Assembly: GCA_964475145.1 (NCBI GenBank)
Contig: CAYYVK010000014.1
Coordinates: 1-17,899 of the forward strand
DNA: 17,899 nucleotides
DNA from: CAYYVK01 sp964475145
GTDB taxonomy: Archaea; Aenigmatarchaeota; Aenigmatarchaeia; CG10238-14; SCSR01
Direction: 5' to 3'
In this document: positions 1 to 8,146 of the stretch, in pieces
Position numbering within the stretch: position 1 is the stretch's first letter
Layout: each line of letters starts with the position of its first letter
The notes under the pieces: generated by a model
Databases searched by the model: none
Told to the model about the DNA's origin: nothing
What the model saw: the letters and a program-made list of their open reading frames with translations, nothing else
Translations under genes and position numbers: made by a program

Positions 1-768
1 AACACCTCCGCTTACAGGTATGGTAACTATTTCTGGTCCTTGCACCCTAACTTCTCTTGGGTTGCAATACTGAGAAATGAAAGGAAGGTTCATGCATATG
101 CTATAAGGCTTACCGTAACTAAAGCCAAAAGGTAGGATAAAGAATAAGAAAGCAAACAGCCCACCACAGCCTGCAGAAAAGCCAGTATAGCTTTTACCTT
201 TCCATGCTGTTAATCCAGCAAATCCAGTTGAAATTAGCAGCAGAATGTTAACGATTAGTGATCCATTAGGTATTTTTCCAGGTAGCTTGGAGTAGTTCGG
301 CGAGCCGATGAAGTTAACTGTAAGAAACAGGATTGTTATAATCGCTAAGGGTGTGATTATATTCATTAGTAAGCTTGATCCACCTGGTGCAGCGAGAATG
401 CTACTGCCTGTAAAGTATGCTACAACTGCTATGACAACGATTACGCCGATAAGAATGATTACAAAAGTTATAGTCATGCCAAAAATCATTCCTGGAAAAA
501 ATGCTTGAAATACGATTAGAAGAGGTAGAAGAATTCTTAAAACTATCGGCACTTGAGGTTTCCCTTCTTCAATTTTTTCTTTCCTTTTTAATTTCTCTTT
601 CAATTTACCTTTTAATTTTGAAAGCAGTGAGCCAAGTTTACTTTCTTTTACTTCTAGAGTCCTTCCATAACCTTCATATCCAGCTTCTTTTGCAACTCTT
701 TCGAAAAAACTTGCAGTTTCTCCACCCATTTCAAAAATATCCTTTATCTTTTCTTCTTTCTTTGCCAT
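1..768 (-). CDS. Multi-pass membrane protein, unknown function (C-terminus beyond window)
   Basis: An open frame of 256 codons runs from an ATG at 768 to the window edge with no stop, so the C-terminus is missing. The first ~72 residues are charged and soluble, with a Lys/Glu-rich stretch around 40-70 that probably forms a helix. About five hydrophobic segments follow (roughly 74-92, 98-119, 133-153, 169-188, 195-216). After the last one is a short region with two cysteines (225, 235) and an apparent outward-facing tail. I recognise no family. It lies 35 bp downstream of the lipoprotein gene on the same strand, so the two may be co-transcribed and work together at the cell envelope. The plus-strand frames across this region give low-complexity products and are not believable. 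The coding call is good; the function is unknown. Confidence 0.75.
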   Translation of the reverse strand, partial: MAKKEEKIKDIFEMGGETASFFERVAKEAGYEGYGRTLEVKESKLGSLLSKLKGKLKEKLKRKEKIEEGKPQVPIVLRILLPLLIVFQAFFPGMIFGMTITFVIILIGVIVVIAVVAYFTGSSILAAPGGSSLLMNIITPLAIITILFLTVNFIGSPNYSKLPGKIPNGSLIVNILLLISTGFAGLTAWKGKSYTGFSAGCGGLFAFLFFILPFGFSYGKPYSICMNLPFISQYCNPREVRVQGPEIVTIPVSGGV

Positions 769-803
769 AATCAGTCTAATTAAATTTGGTATTTTTTCAT
801 AAA

Positions 804-1652
804 TTACTTTACTTTTATAGAAGCATTCACAGAATAGAGATAAGCATAAGCCAGCTTAAGCTCTACAGACACATCAATATAGTTTACTATCTCACTTCTC
901 TTTGCTATTATCTTACATACAACTGCTTTGCTTTGCCCGAGCTGTAGCAAAGCATGTTCACCAACATCACAACTAAGAGTATAGTTTGAGCTTGCGTCAA
1001 AAACTGTTTGGTTAGAAGTTAAAACTGTTAAAAAGCGATAGTCGCTTATCGGGCTATAGATAAGGCCGTTACCTACATTCCTTATGTTGATTATAAACGG
1101 AAATTCTTGTGTTTCATAAGCCAGGACAAAAGGCTGTTTTATTTCTGTGAAAATGCTCACAGGAGTTCCTGAACTGCTGGTAAAAGAGAGAAGAGCAGAC
1201 TTCTTCTTTATTTCATCTCTTTTCGACTGAGGCAAGCTTTCCAAGTAATTATTGTCGTATATCCTAAGCTTAAGGCTTGCTGTAGTGTTCATCTTGTAGA
1301 ACACATCAACCTTCGGGTTGTAAGTCTTGTTCGTTACAGAAGGTGAATATGCTACCCATGAGAATACATAAGTATCTTTAGGCCGTAGCAAGCTAAGCGT
1401 TTGCAGAGCATTCTGTAAGTTCCAATCTTCTAACCTTTGTAAGTACACAGAAATCTCGCTTGCGTTCTCGCTTGCCATGTTTTTTACGTATGCTAAAATG
1501 CTAACTGGTGTAGATGGACTAGTTTCCTGAGGTACTTTTAAAAAGATGGATAAGCCACTACCTGCGAAACTCAGTCCTGTTTCTGTTGTCCCGCCTATAC
1601 ATCCTGTTAGAGCAGCTAACAATAGGATAGCTAAAATACAGCTTTTCCTCAT
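804..1652 (-). CDS. Secreted lipoprotein, N-glycosylation-sequon rich, unknown function
   Basis: A 282-residue protein. The frame is open further upstream, but the ATG at 1652 is chosen because it starts directly with a signal peptide (MRKS, a hydrophobic core, then the lipobox LTGC). The extra upstream residues would run into the divergent gene and its promoter. Cleavage before Cys18 would leave a lipid-anchored extracellular protein. The rest is Ser/Thr/Val-rich beta-type sequence with six Asn-X-Ser/Thr sequons (NAS, NKT, NTT, NQT, NYT, NAS), which fits archaeal N-glycosylated surface proteins. No catalytic motif is visible. Its upstream region is shared with the coiled-coil gene on the other strand. 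Archaeal lipoproteins are best known from haloarchaea; lipid attachment here is inferred from the motif. Confidence 0.8.
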   Translation of the reverse strand: MRKSCILAILLLAALTGCIGGTTETGLSFAGSGLSIFLKVPQETSPSTPVSILAYVKNMASENASEISVYLQRLEDWNLQNALQTLSLLRPKDTYVFSWVAYSPSVTNKTYNPKVDVFYKMNTTASLKLRIYDNNYLESLPQSKRDEIKKKSALLSFTSSSGTPVSIFTEIKQPFVLAYETQEFPFIINIRNVGNGLIYSPISDYRFLTVLTSNQTVFDASSNYTLSCDVGEHALLQLGQSKAVVCKIIAKRSEIVNYIDVSVELKLAYAYLYSVNASIKVK

Positions 1653-1712
1653 GCAATAAATTTGGCTTTGCAACCAAAAATATTTAAAATTCGGAACCAA
1701 ATCAAAAATCGT
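1653..1712. promoter_or_regulatory. Divergent promoter with shared A+T box
   Basis: The 60 bp between two divergent start codons contain one strong A+T element, tatttaaaat at 1681-1690. It lies about 23-32 bp from the ATG at 1713 and about 29-38 bp from the ATG at 1652. A near-palindromic TATA element at that distance could serve either strand, with very short or absent leaders. This is read from spacing alone. Confidence 0.4.
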
Positions 1713-2513
1713 ATGTACGTTCCTCCTGTTGACAAAAGGAAGAAAGAGTTGGAAGAAGAAGTTGAAGAACTGAGAAAAAAGCTGCTCGATCAAACCAAGC
1801 TAATAGAACAGCTACAAAAAGAGCTAGAAGAGCTAAGGTTAAAGCATGTAAAAACTGAGGAAAAACCAAGACAAACTTTTACACACATAGGTGCCATGCT
1901 AAAGCGTGGAATGTACTGGATTTATGACGTCTTAAACCCTGGTCTGGTTTACGTAGAGAAATACCATGATTTTGTAGAAGCAAAAGAGCAAGAAGAAAGA
2001 TATTTAGTTTCTGATGTTAAAGAAAATATGATACTCCTTTCAAAAGAAGTGTTTTCTAGGATTAAAGGAGGAGAAAGGTACAGAGAGCAATTTTATTATT
2101 ACGTTTCAAAGGATGGTAGATACTATTTCCTTAAAGAAGATGTGAAAACTGACTTGGGAGAAATTGGCGCAGGAGAAGAGTTTAGAGAAGAACTTCCAAA
2201 AGAGCTTGTAGAATGTTTAGTTTTATCTGGTGCAACAACCCCTCTTTGGAGAGACTTGAGCAAAAACAAGGAAGGCGACCAAGTAGAAGTGAACAAAGGA
2301 CTCGACCAAACCGTTTTATACAAGTTGTTAGGTAAGGAAATAAGAAAGTACAAAATTGGAGAGAGGGAAGTTTACCATCTTCATTTACCAAATGAAGACA
2401 AGCATGTTTTAGAAGCCCATGGTATGCCAGACGACTTGTTCTACGATACTAACACAGGCTTGCTCCTTGAGGATACGTATAGAAAGTTGAAAACTACAAA
2501 CATCCCGCTTTAA
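1713..2513 (+). CDS. Coiled-coil protein of unknown function
   Basis: A 266-residue protein. An in-frame TTG exists at 1662, but the ATG at 1713 is preferred: the TATA-like box at 1681-1690 lies between the two, and the sequence from here (MYVPPVDKRKKEL) is a sensible N-terminus. Residues about 8-48 form a Glu/Lys/Leu heptad-type coiled coil. A globular region follows, with aromatic-rich segments near 70-75 and 125-140 and no motif that I recognise. There is no signal peptide or membrane segment, so it is probably cytoplasmic. It is divergent from the lipoprotein gene and is followed by an assembly gap, so its downstream partner is unknown. The coiled coil suggests a structural or scaffolding role, but nothing in the sequence fixes it. 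Confidence 0.75.
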   Translation: MYVPPVDKRKKELEEEVEELRKKLLDQTKLIEQLQKELEELRLKHVKTEEKPRQTFTHIGAMLKRGMYWIYDVLNPGLVYVEKYHDFVEAKEQEERYLVSDVKENMILLSKEVFSRIKGGERYREQFYYYVSKDGRYYFLKEDVKTDLGEIGAGEEFREELPKELVECLVLSGATTPLWRDLSKNKEGDQVEVNKGLDQTVLYKLLGKEIRKYKIGEREVYHLHLPNEDKHVLEAHGMPDDLFYDTNTGLLLEDTYRKLKTTNIPL

Positions 2514-2558
2514 ATCTTAAATTTATTGAGAAACAAATAATTCTATGAAACGATAGTT

Positions 2559-2658
2559 NNNNNNNNNNNNNNNNNNNNNNNNNNNNNNNNNNNNNNNNNN
2601 NNNNNNNNNNNNNNNNNNNNNNNNNNNNNNNNNNNNNNNNNNNNNNNNNNNNNNNNNN
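2559..2658. other. Assembly gap (100 N)
   Basis: Exactly 100 consecutive N, the conventional size for a scaffold gap of unknown length. Only 45 bp after the preceding stop and 41 bp before the next start are real sequence, and I see no gene in them. Linkage between the two sides rests on scaffolding. Confidence 0.99.
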
Positions 2659-2699
2659 CCAACTTCAAGAATAAATTTTTTTCTGGTAAATAATTTTTC

Positions 2700-3113
2700 A
2701 TGAGTATTTTAGTTTTTTCAGTTAGCGAAGATTTTCTTTTTGAGGATGATAACAAAAACCTTTACTTTTTGAAAAGAGATGTTTTAGACAGAATAGCAGA
2801 AGATCTTAAGCTAAATTATTTTGCATCAGTGATTAATGGTAACGCTATTAAAGAGGTGTACTACGACAAAAGTGCAAATTCTGCAATAGTTTTTAACTAC
2901 AGGATGGAGCCATTATCTATTATGGTGGATAAATGTTTAGTTTCGCTTTACTGTTTTCTTATCGACGAAAACATAGAGATTTATGAGGATTCTAGACATT
3001 ATTTCTTAAACATTCACCCATTACTTCAACCTTACATAAGAAACGAGAAGATCTTCCAAATTATAGAAAATATGATAAGCAATTTTATAGACAAGCAAAA
3101 GTATGTAGTTTAA
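2700..3113 (+). CDS. Small protein of unknown function
   Basis: A 137-residue frame beginning at an ATG just after an A+T stretch (aataaattttttt around 2669-2681) that could be a TATA element for a leaderless transcript. The product is a soluble-looking alpha/beta mixture with many aromatic and acidic residues, no signal peptide, no membrane segment and no cysteine cluster. It ends 23 bp before the srp54 start and reads the same way, so it may be the first gene of that transcript. I recognise no family. Codon choice resembles its neighbours and no better frame competes, which supports a real but lineage-restricted gene. The upstream side is close to the assembly gap. Confidence 0.6.
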   Translation: MSILVFSVSEDFLFEDDNKNLYFLKRDVLDRIAEDLKLNYFASVINGNAIKEVYYDKSANSAIVFNYRMEPLSIMVDKCLVSLYCFLIDENIEIYEDSRHYFLNIHPLLQPYIRNEKIFQIIENMISNFIDKQKYVV

Positions 3114-3136
3114 ATAACAGATGGTAATATTCTTTT

Positions 3137-6100
3137 ATGTTCGATTCACTCAGCAAAGGTTTAAGCGGGATAATAAAAAGGTTGCTTACAGGAACTTCTG
3201 TAGATAAGAGAGCAGTAGAAGAGATTCTTGCTGAGTTGGAAAGGATTTTGCTGGAAGCTGACGTAAGCACACAGCTTGTAGAAGAACTAAAGAACAGGAT
3301 AAGGAAAAAATGCTTAGAAGAAAAAGTACCTCCAGGCTTAACTCTTAGAGAGCATGTTCTCAAGACCATATACGAAGAGCTAGTAAGCTTGCTAGGAGGA
3401 AAGCCTTCTGAGCTTATAGGAAAGAAGAGAATAATGCTCGTCGGGCTTTTTGGTTCTGGTAAATGTGTTCATCCTGAAAGTCTCATACCACTAACCGATG
3501 GACGAATACTTACAGCTTCCGAACTTTATAGCCAATTTTCCTCTGAGAGCAATAAAATTTCTTTTGAAAATTGTGAGATTGTAGATATTTCAAGTAAAGA
3601 TATCTTTGTACCGTCCTTTAATCCTAATTCTCTGAAAATTGAAAACAAAAGAATCACGCATCTATGGAAGTTAAAAGGGAAAGAGCTTTTGCAAGTTCAT
3701 CTGGATAATGGGAATGATTTTTCTGTAAAGGTAACTCCTGAGCACCCTTTTTTTGTATTAAGAAATGGTGAGGTTAAACAGATAAGAGCAGACGAACTAC
3801 GACTAGATGATTTTGTAGCAGTTCCTAGAACATACAAAACTGAACATTCAAGATATTTCTACGATATTCTACCAGAATTAAGAAAAATGGATTTAGACGT
3901 GAAAGGCTGTAAGATTAAACTACCGAGAAATAAAACTATCAAGAAAATCTGGGAAGAACTACCTTTTAAAAGAAATTATTGCAGACTAACAGTAAAAATG
4001 AAAAATAAAGTCATACCAATCTCGTTAGTTAGCAGGACAGATTCACCATATCTCCTGATAAAATACAAAAAATCTCAGAAATTTATAAGATTTCCTAGGT
4101 ATCTTACACCTGAACTTGCAGAGTTCTTAGGGTATGTATTTGGTGACGGCGAGCTTGCTAAAAATTATGTGGAAATTACAACTGGAGATGAAGAGATTAT
4201 CGGGAGAGTTAAATTTTTATCCAAGTTTTTATTCAATTTGGAAAGTAAGGTTAAAAAGGATTTAAGAACTCAAACTACCTATCATCTTGTAATCTCCTCC
4301 CAGACATTATCAATGGTTATGAACAAAGTTTTTGGAATACCGATTGGCCAAAAAGGTAAGCACTTAAGTATTCCCGCACAACTCCTCCAATCTAACCTAG
4401 AAGTTATCACTAAGTTTATTAGGGCTTATTTTGATTGTGATGCTTCAGCAACAAAAAACAAAAGGGAAATAGAATTCACTTCTGAGAGTAATACTATCAT
4501 AAAACAAATTCACCTCCTTCTGTTACGATTTGGGATAGTGTCTACGATTTCAAAAAAAATCATAAATAATGTACCATATTGGAGACTACACATAAGATCT
4601 AGGTATGCTGAGGTATACGCACAAAAGATAGGGTTTGGGATAAAAAGGAAAAATGAAATAATAGCAAATTATACTAACATAGGTATTCTGCAGGGCTGCG
4701 GTAAACAGGATATAATACCGTTAGGCAAAGTGTTAGCAGAAACTAGGATGAGTTTAGGGTTTTCTATGGGCGAAATACAAAATTACATAAATAGCTATGG
4801 TAACTATGAAAAGAAAGGTTTTATCTCAAGAGAAAGTCTATTTAAGTTATGCAAAGTTTACAAAACAAAACGAATTGGTTTAATTTTAAAACTTTTATTA
4901 TGCATGAAAAATGGAAAAAACCTTTATCAAGAATTTCCTCGTGAAGTCATTAACGGTTCAATTCAACAACTAATAAACTATGGAATTATAAGCAAAAATG
5001 GAAAAACTATACTTATAACTAGTAAAGGTCTAAACCTACTTAATGCAAATGATCAGTTACAAAAATTAAATTATTTGGAAACATTAGCAACTTCTGATGT
5101 TTGTTGGTTGAGAGTAAATAAAATTGAAAAATGTAAGGAAATACCAGAGTTTGTGTACGATTTCACAGTAGAGGAAAATCACAGTTTTATTGCAGACGGC
5201 ATAATAGTTCATAATACTACAAGCGCAGGAAAGATTGCAAGGTATTTCCAAAAGCAAGGTCTAAAGCCTGCACTAGTCTGCTTGGACTACCATCGACCAG
5301 CTGCTCCTGAACAGCTTAAGCAATTAGCAGAAAAGATAAGAGTTCCGTGCTACATAGATGAAAACAAAGACCCTTATTCAGCAGCTGAAAAAGCCCTAGA
5401 AAGGCTCAAAAAGTATGACACGATAATTTTTGACACAGCTGGTAGGAATGCTTTGGACAAAGAGCTTGCTGATGAATTGAAAAGGTTAGGAGAAATTATA
5501 AAACCTGATGAAGTCTTGCTCACCATTCCTGCTGACTTGGGAAAAGTGGCAAAAGTCCAGTCAGAAGAATTTAACAAGCTAGTTGGTATAACAGGAATTT
5601 TCATAACAAAGATGGACGGAACAGCAAAAGGAGGAGGGGCTTTAAGTGCATGCGCAGCTACAGGAGCCAAAGTAAAATTCATAGGAACAGGTGAGAAATT
5701 GGAGCAGATAGAAGTTTACAATCCAGAAAGGTTTGTTTCTCGTTTGCTAGGCTTAGGAGACTTACAAACACTTTTAGAAAAAGCAAAAGAAGCTGAGATA
5801 AAGCCAGAAAAAGTTGAAAAGATGATTGAAGGAAAGTTTACTTTACAGGACTTTTACGAACAAATAGAAGCAATAAGCAAGATGGGTAGCTTAAGCAGCT
5901 TAGCAAAGCTGATACCAGGAATGAGCATGAGCATTCCAGAAGATTTGTTAAAGTTACAAGAAAGCAAGTTGAAAAGATTTAAGGTCATCATCCAATCCAT
6001 GACACCTAAAGAAAGGGAAGATCCTACCATAATTAACAGCTCCAGGATAAGAAGAATTGCTAAAGGTGCTGGAGTTCCTGAAAGTGAGGTGAGAGAGCTT

Positions 6101-6205
6101 CTAAAGCAGTACGAACAAATTAAGAAGATTACTAAAATGTTTAGTGGAAAAGGCCAGAAAGGTATGATCGACATGCTAAAAAGGTTTGGTAAGTTTTCTC
6201 TTTAG
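3137..6205 (+). CDS. srp54: Signal recognition particle GTPase SRP54, interrupted by an intein
   Basis: The precursor is 1022 residues. Removing the intein (residues 110-693) leaves 438, normal for SRP54, the GTPase that binds signal sequences and SRP RNA and docks ribosomes to the membrane receptor FtsY. Residues 1-95 are the N domain. The G domain has the P-loop GLFGSGK, cut by the intein and resumed as TTSAGK. It also has DTAGR (G3), TKMDG followed by GGGALSA (G4), and IGTGEK with PERFVSRLLG (G5). The C-terminal M domain is Met-rich and holds the RNA-binding SRIRRIAKGAG motif. Two G-domain motifs deviate: the G2-region DTxRP is DYHRP, and the usual DxxxGQ loop reads PADLGK. The ATG at 3137 fits the family N-terminus. 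pus10 starts 11 bp after the stop. Confidence 0.97.
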   Translation: MFDSLSKGLSGIIKRLLTGTSVDKRAVEEILAELERILLEADVSTQLVEELKNRIRKKCLEEKVPPGLTLREHVLKTIYEELVSLLGGKPSELIGKKRIMLVGLFGSGKCVHPESLIPLTDGRILTASELYSQFSSESNKISFENCEIVDISSKDIFVPSFNPNSLKIENKRITHLWKLKGKELLQVHLDNGNDFSVKVTPEHPFFVLRNGEVKQIRADELRLDDFVAVPRTYKTEHSRYFYDILPELRKMDLDVKGCKIKLPRNKTIKKIWEELPFKRNYCRLTVKMKNKVIPISLVSRTDSPYLLIKYKKSQKFIRFPRYLTPELAEFLGYVFGDGELAKNYVEITTGDEEIIGRVKFLSKFLFNLESKVKKDLRTQTTYHLVISSQTLSMVMNKVFGIPIGQKGKHLSIPAQLLQSNLEVITKFIRAYFDCDASATKNKREIEFTSESNTIIKQIHLLLLRFGIVSTISKKIINNVPYWRLHIRSRYAEVYAQKIGFGIKRKNEIIANYTNIGILQGCGKQDIIPLGKVLAETRMSLGFSMGEIQNYINSYGNYEKKGFISRESLFKLCKVYKTKRIGLILKLLLCMKNGKNLYQEFPREVINGSIQQLINYGIISKNGKTILITSKGLNLLNANDQLQKLNYLETLATSDVCWLRVNKIEKCKEIPEFVYDFTVEENHSFIADGIIVHNTTSAGKIARYFQKQGLKPALVCLDYHRPAAPEQLKQLAEKIRVPCYIDENKDPYSAAEKALERLKKYDTIIFDTAGRNALDKELADELKRLGEIIKPDEVLLTIPADLGKVAKVQSEEFNKLVGITGIFITKMDGTAKGGGALSACAATGAKVKFIGTGEKLEQIEVYNPERFVSRLLGLGDLQTLLEKAKEAEIKPEKVEKMIEGKFTLQDFYEQIEAISKMGSLSSLAKLIPGMSMSIPEDLLKLQESKLKRFKVIIQSMTPKEREDPTIINSSRIRRIAKGAGVPESEVRELLKQYEQIKKITKMFSGKGQKGMIDMLKRFGKFSL
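3464..5215 (+). mobile_element. SRP54 intein with LAGLIDADG homing endonuclease, in the P-loop
   Basis: This is a 584-residue in-frame insertion between Lys109 and the following Thr of the P-loop. Residue 1 is Cys110. Block B is TPEHPFF, with Thr200 and His203. The C-terminal block ends IIVHN (His692, Asn693), and the first downstream residue is Thr, so every residue needed for standard splicing is present. A two-motif LAGLIDADG endonuclease lies in between: LGYVFGDGE at 331-339 and IRAYFDCDA at 428-436, both keeping the catalytic acidic residue (Asp337, Asp435). Residues ~520-640 form an extra segment with an SRE motif, probably a DNA-recognition module of the kind seen in other archaeal inteins. 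The element therefore looks like a complete, recently mobile intein. Excision would restore GSGKTTSAGK. Confidence 0.96.
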
Positions 6206-6215
6206 GCGAAAAAGT

Positions 6216-7490
6216 ATGAAAATAGTTGAGAGTGTAGTTGCTGCAATCAAAGATGGTTACTTATGCAACCATTGTTTGGGCAGAGTTTTTTCTAACTTGT
6301 TATCAGGGTATACGAACGAGGAAAGGGGCAAGATTTTAAGAAGCTTTTTGGCTTTTCTTCTAGATTCTGGTGAAAAGCTGGAGGTAGACTTTTCAAATTT
6401 TTATGGAATAAAGTTTAGAAACATTAAGTTAGAGGTAGAAAAGCCTAAAGAGTGCAAAGTCTGCAAGAACTTTTTTGATAAAGAGATAGATATTCTAGCA
6501 AAAAGAGCAATAGAGAAGCTGAAGAAAATAGATTTTCAAACTTTTTTGATAGGCTCTGTACCAACCGAAGAGATGGTAAAATCTGAAGAAGAGCTTTGGT
6601 CCAACACTGGAATAGAGTTTGTAGAGTCGATAAAATCTGAGATAAACAGAGAGCTTGGAAAGAGGTTGGAAAAAGCAACTGGTAAGAGTTTCAGCTTGGA
6701 AAACCCAGACATAACTATAGTTTTTGACTTAAAATCAAGAGCGATAAAGCTGCAGATAAGAAGTTTGTTTGTTTTTGGGAAGTACAAGAAGCTAAAGAGG
6801 GGAATTCCGCAGTGTAAGTGGAGTTGTCCTAAATGCAAAGGTAAAGGATGCACTTACTGTAAAGGTAAGGGTAAACTTTATCCTACTTCTGTCCAAGAAA
6901 TCATAGAAAAACCTTTGTTAAAAGCTGCCAAGAGCAAAAAATCAAGGTTTAGTGGAGGTGGTAGAGAAGATATAAACGTTCGTTGCCTAGACTGGAGACC
7001 TTTTGTAATAGAAATTTTAAAGCCTTTGAAGAGGAAGCTAAACCTAAAAGCATTAGAGAAGGAGATAAACAAATCTAACAAAATAAAAGTTAAGGGGTTA
7101 AAGTTTACCACAAAAGATGTTGTGAGGGCAATCAAGAGCGAAAGAGCTGACAAAACCTACCTAGCTGATGTTTTATTTTACAAACGCTTGAATAGGAAAG
7201 ACTTGGAAAAGTTAAAAGAGCTAAAAGGTCAGCCAATACTTCAAAAAACACCTACAAGAGTTTTGCACAGGAGGACTGATAAGGTCAGAAAACGCTTAGT
7301 AAAGGATATAAAGTGGAAGTTAATAGGTCCTAGAAGGTTGGAGCTAAAGATAAGAGGAGAGTCTGGTCTATACGTTAAAGAGTTGATAACAGGTGATAAT
7401 GGTAGGACAAAGCCTAGTGTAAGCGAGCTTTTAAACAATAAGGTAAAAAAGATAAATTTGGATGTGATAAAGATACATACAAAGTGGTAG
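6216..7490 (+). CDS. pus10: tRNA pseudouridine synthase Pus10
   Basis: A 424-residue archaeal Pus10, the enzyme that makes pseudouridine 54 and 55 in the tRNA T-loop. The N-terminal part has a zinc-binding pair of CxxC motifs (Cys17/Cys20 and Cys80/Cys83) and a THUMP-like region. Around 200-227 is the family's second Cys block (CPKCKGKGCTYCKGKGK) leading to YPTSVQE. The catalytic core has GGGREDINVRCLDWRPF, with Asp252 as the likely catalytic aspartate. The frame is open back to a TTG at 6186 inside srp54, but the ATG at 6216 is chosen because the family N-terminus (helix, then CNHC) starts there. It follows srp54 by 11 bp and is 3 bp from rpl21e, so co-transcription is likely. A tRNA with an intron in its T-loop lies elsewhere in this window. 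Confidence 0.95.
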   Translation: MKIVESVVAAIKDGYLCNHCLGRVFSNLLSGYTNEERGKILRSFLAFLLDSGEKLEVDFSNFYGIKFRNIKLEVEKPKECKVCKNFFDKEIDILAKRAIEKLKKIDFQTFLIGSVPTEEMVKSEEELWSNTGIEFVESIKSEINRELGKRLEKATGKSFSLENPDITIVFDLKSRAIKLQIRSLFVFGKYKKLKRGIPQCKWSCPKCKGKGCTYCKGKGKLYPTSVQEIIEKPLLKAAKSKKSRFSGGGREDINVRCLDWRPFVIEILKPLKRKLNLKALEKEINKSNKIKVKGLKFTTKDVVRAIKSERADKTYLADVLFYKRLNRKDLEKLKELKGQPILQKTPTRVLHRRTDKVRKRLVKDIKWKLIGPRRLELKIRGESGLYVKELITGDNGRTKPSVSELLNNKVKKINLDVIKIHTKW

Positions 7491-7493
7491 GAG

Positions 7494-7778
7494 ATGGTAA
7501 AGAAGTCAAGGGGTTTTAGACGGGGTACAAGGAAAAAGCTAGAACAAAGGGCTAGACCACCAATAACAAAGTTTTTGAGAGAGTTTTCTATAGGCGAGGA
7601 GGTAATCATCTACCCAGAGCCTTCAAGTCAGAGAGGAATGCCTTTTCCAAGGTTTAAGGGAAGAGTGGGCAAAGTTGTTGAAAAAAGAGGAAGGGGTTAT
7701 GTTGTGGAATTTTACGACGGGAAGAAGTTAAAACATGTAATAGCTAGACCAGAGCACCTTAAACCATTAAAAGCTTAA
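7494..7778 (+). CDS. rpl21e: Ribosomal protein L21e (large subunit)
   Basis: A 94-residue basic protein with the L21e signature: the N-terminal KKSRGFRRGTR, the SH3-like core with FSIGEEVIIYPEPSSQRGMPFPRFKGRVGKV spread over residues 31-61, and the closing RPEHLKP. It binds rRNA as part of the archaeal/eukaryotic-type 50S particle. Length and start match the family; the ATG at 7494 sits three bases after the pus10 stop, with GGTAGG just upstream as a possible ribosome-binding element. The neighbourhood rpl21e - rpoF - DUF655 is widely conserved in archaea and supports the next two calls. Confidence 0.97.
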   Translation: MVKKSRGFRRGTRKKLEQRARPPITKFLREFSIGEEVIIYPEPSSQRGMPFPRFKGRVGKVVEKRGRGYVVEFYDGKKLKHVIARPEHLKPLKA

Positions 7779-7810
7779 GTAATAGCTTCTTAAACTTATA
7801 TAGTGATGAT

Positions 7811-8134
7811 ATGGAAATTTTGTCCGAAGAGCCGATAACAGATGCAGAAGCTAAGGAATTTTTGGAAAAAAGAGAAAAGGAAACTGAGCTGAAATACGAG
7901 CAGAAAAATGCGTTAGAGATTTTAAGAAAGTTTTCTGTGTATCCTGCCGAGAAGATAAAAAAATTGGTAGAAGACTTGAGAAAAATAGAAAAGTTGAGAG
8001 ACAGGCAAGTAATAGCTATAGCAAACTTGTTGCCTGAAGATAAAGATGATTTAAGAGCCATTTTACAGAAAGAGTATGCAAATTTGACTGAGGATGAAAT
8101 AAATCTAATTCTTGAGACTGTTAAGAAAGCATAA
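7811..8134 (+). CDS. rpoF: DNA-directed RNA polymerase subunit F (Rpb4 homologue)
   Basis: A 107-residue protein matching archaeal RpoF/Rpb4, which pairs with subunit E (Rpb7) to form the stalk of RNA polymerase used in initiation and processivity. Characteristic parts are the N-terminal LSEEPITDAEAKEFLE segment and the HRDC-like helical C-terminus, with LRDRQVIAIANLLPEDKDDLRAI followed by LTEDEINLILE. It is acidic and all-helical as expected. It starts 32 bp after rpl21e, with gtgatgat just before the ATG as a possible ribosome-binding site and a cttatata box at 7794-7801 that may give extra initiation. It is 12 bp from the DUF655 gene. Confidence 0.95.
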   Translation: MEILSEEPITDAEAKEFLEKREKETELKYEQKNALEILRKFSVYPAEKIKKLVEDLRKIEKLRDRQVIAIANLLPEDKDDLRAILQKEYANLTEDEINLILETVKKA

Positions 8135-8146
8135 CCTGGTGATGAG

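Noticed and set aside
308..770. Two plus-strand frames (66 and 89 codons)
   Set aside because: They are antisense to a 256-codon minus-strand membrane protein frame open to the window edge; their products are low-complexity mirror sequences.
1653..1793. N-terminal extension of the lipoprotein frame
   Set aside because: It crosses the divergent promoter and the coiled-coil gene; the signal peptide begins at the ATG at 1652.
2543..2755. Minus-strand frame across the N run
   Set aside because: About half its codons are unknown bases, and it overlaps the 2700-3113 gene.
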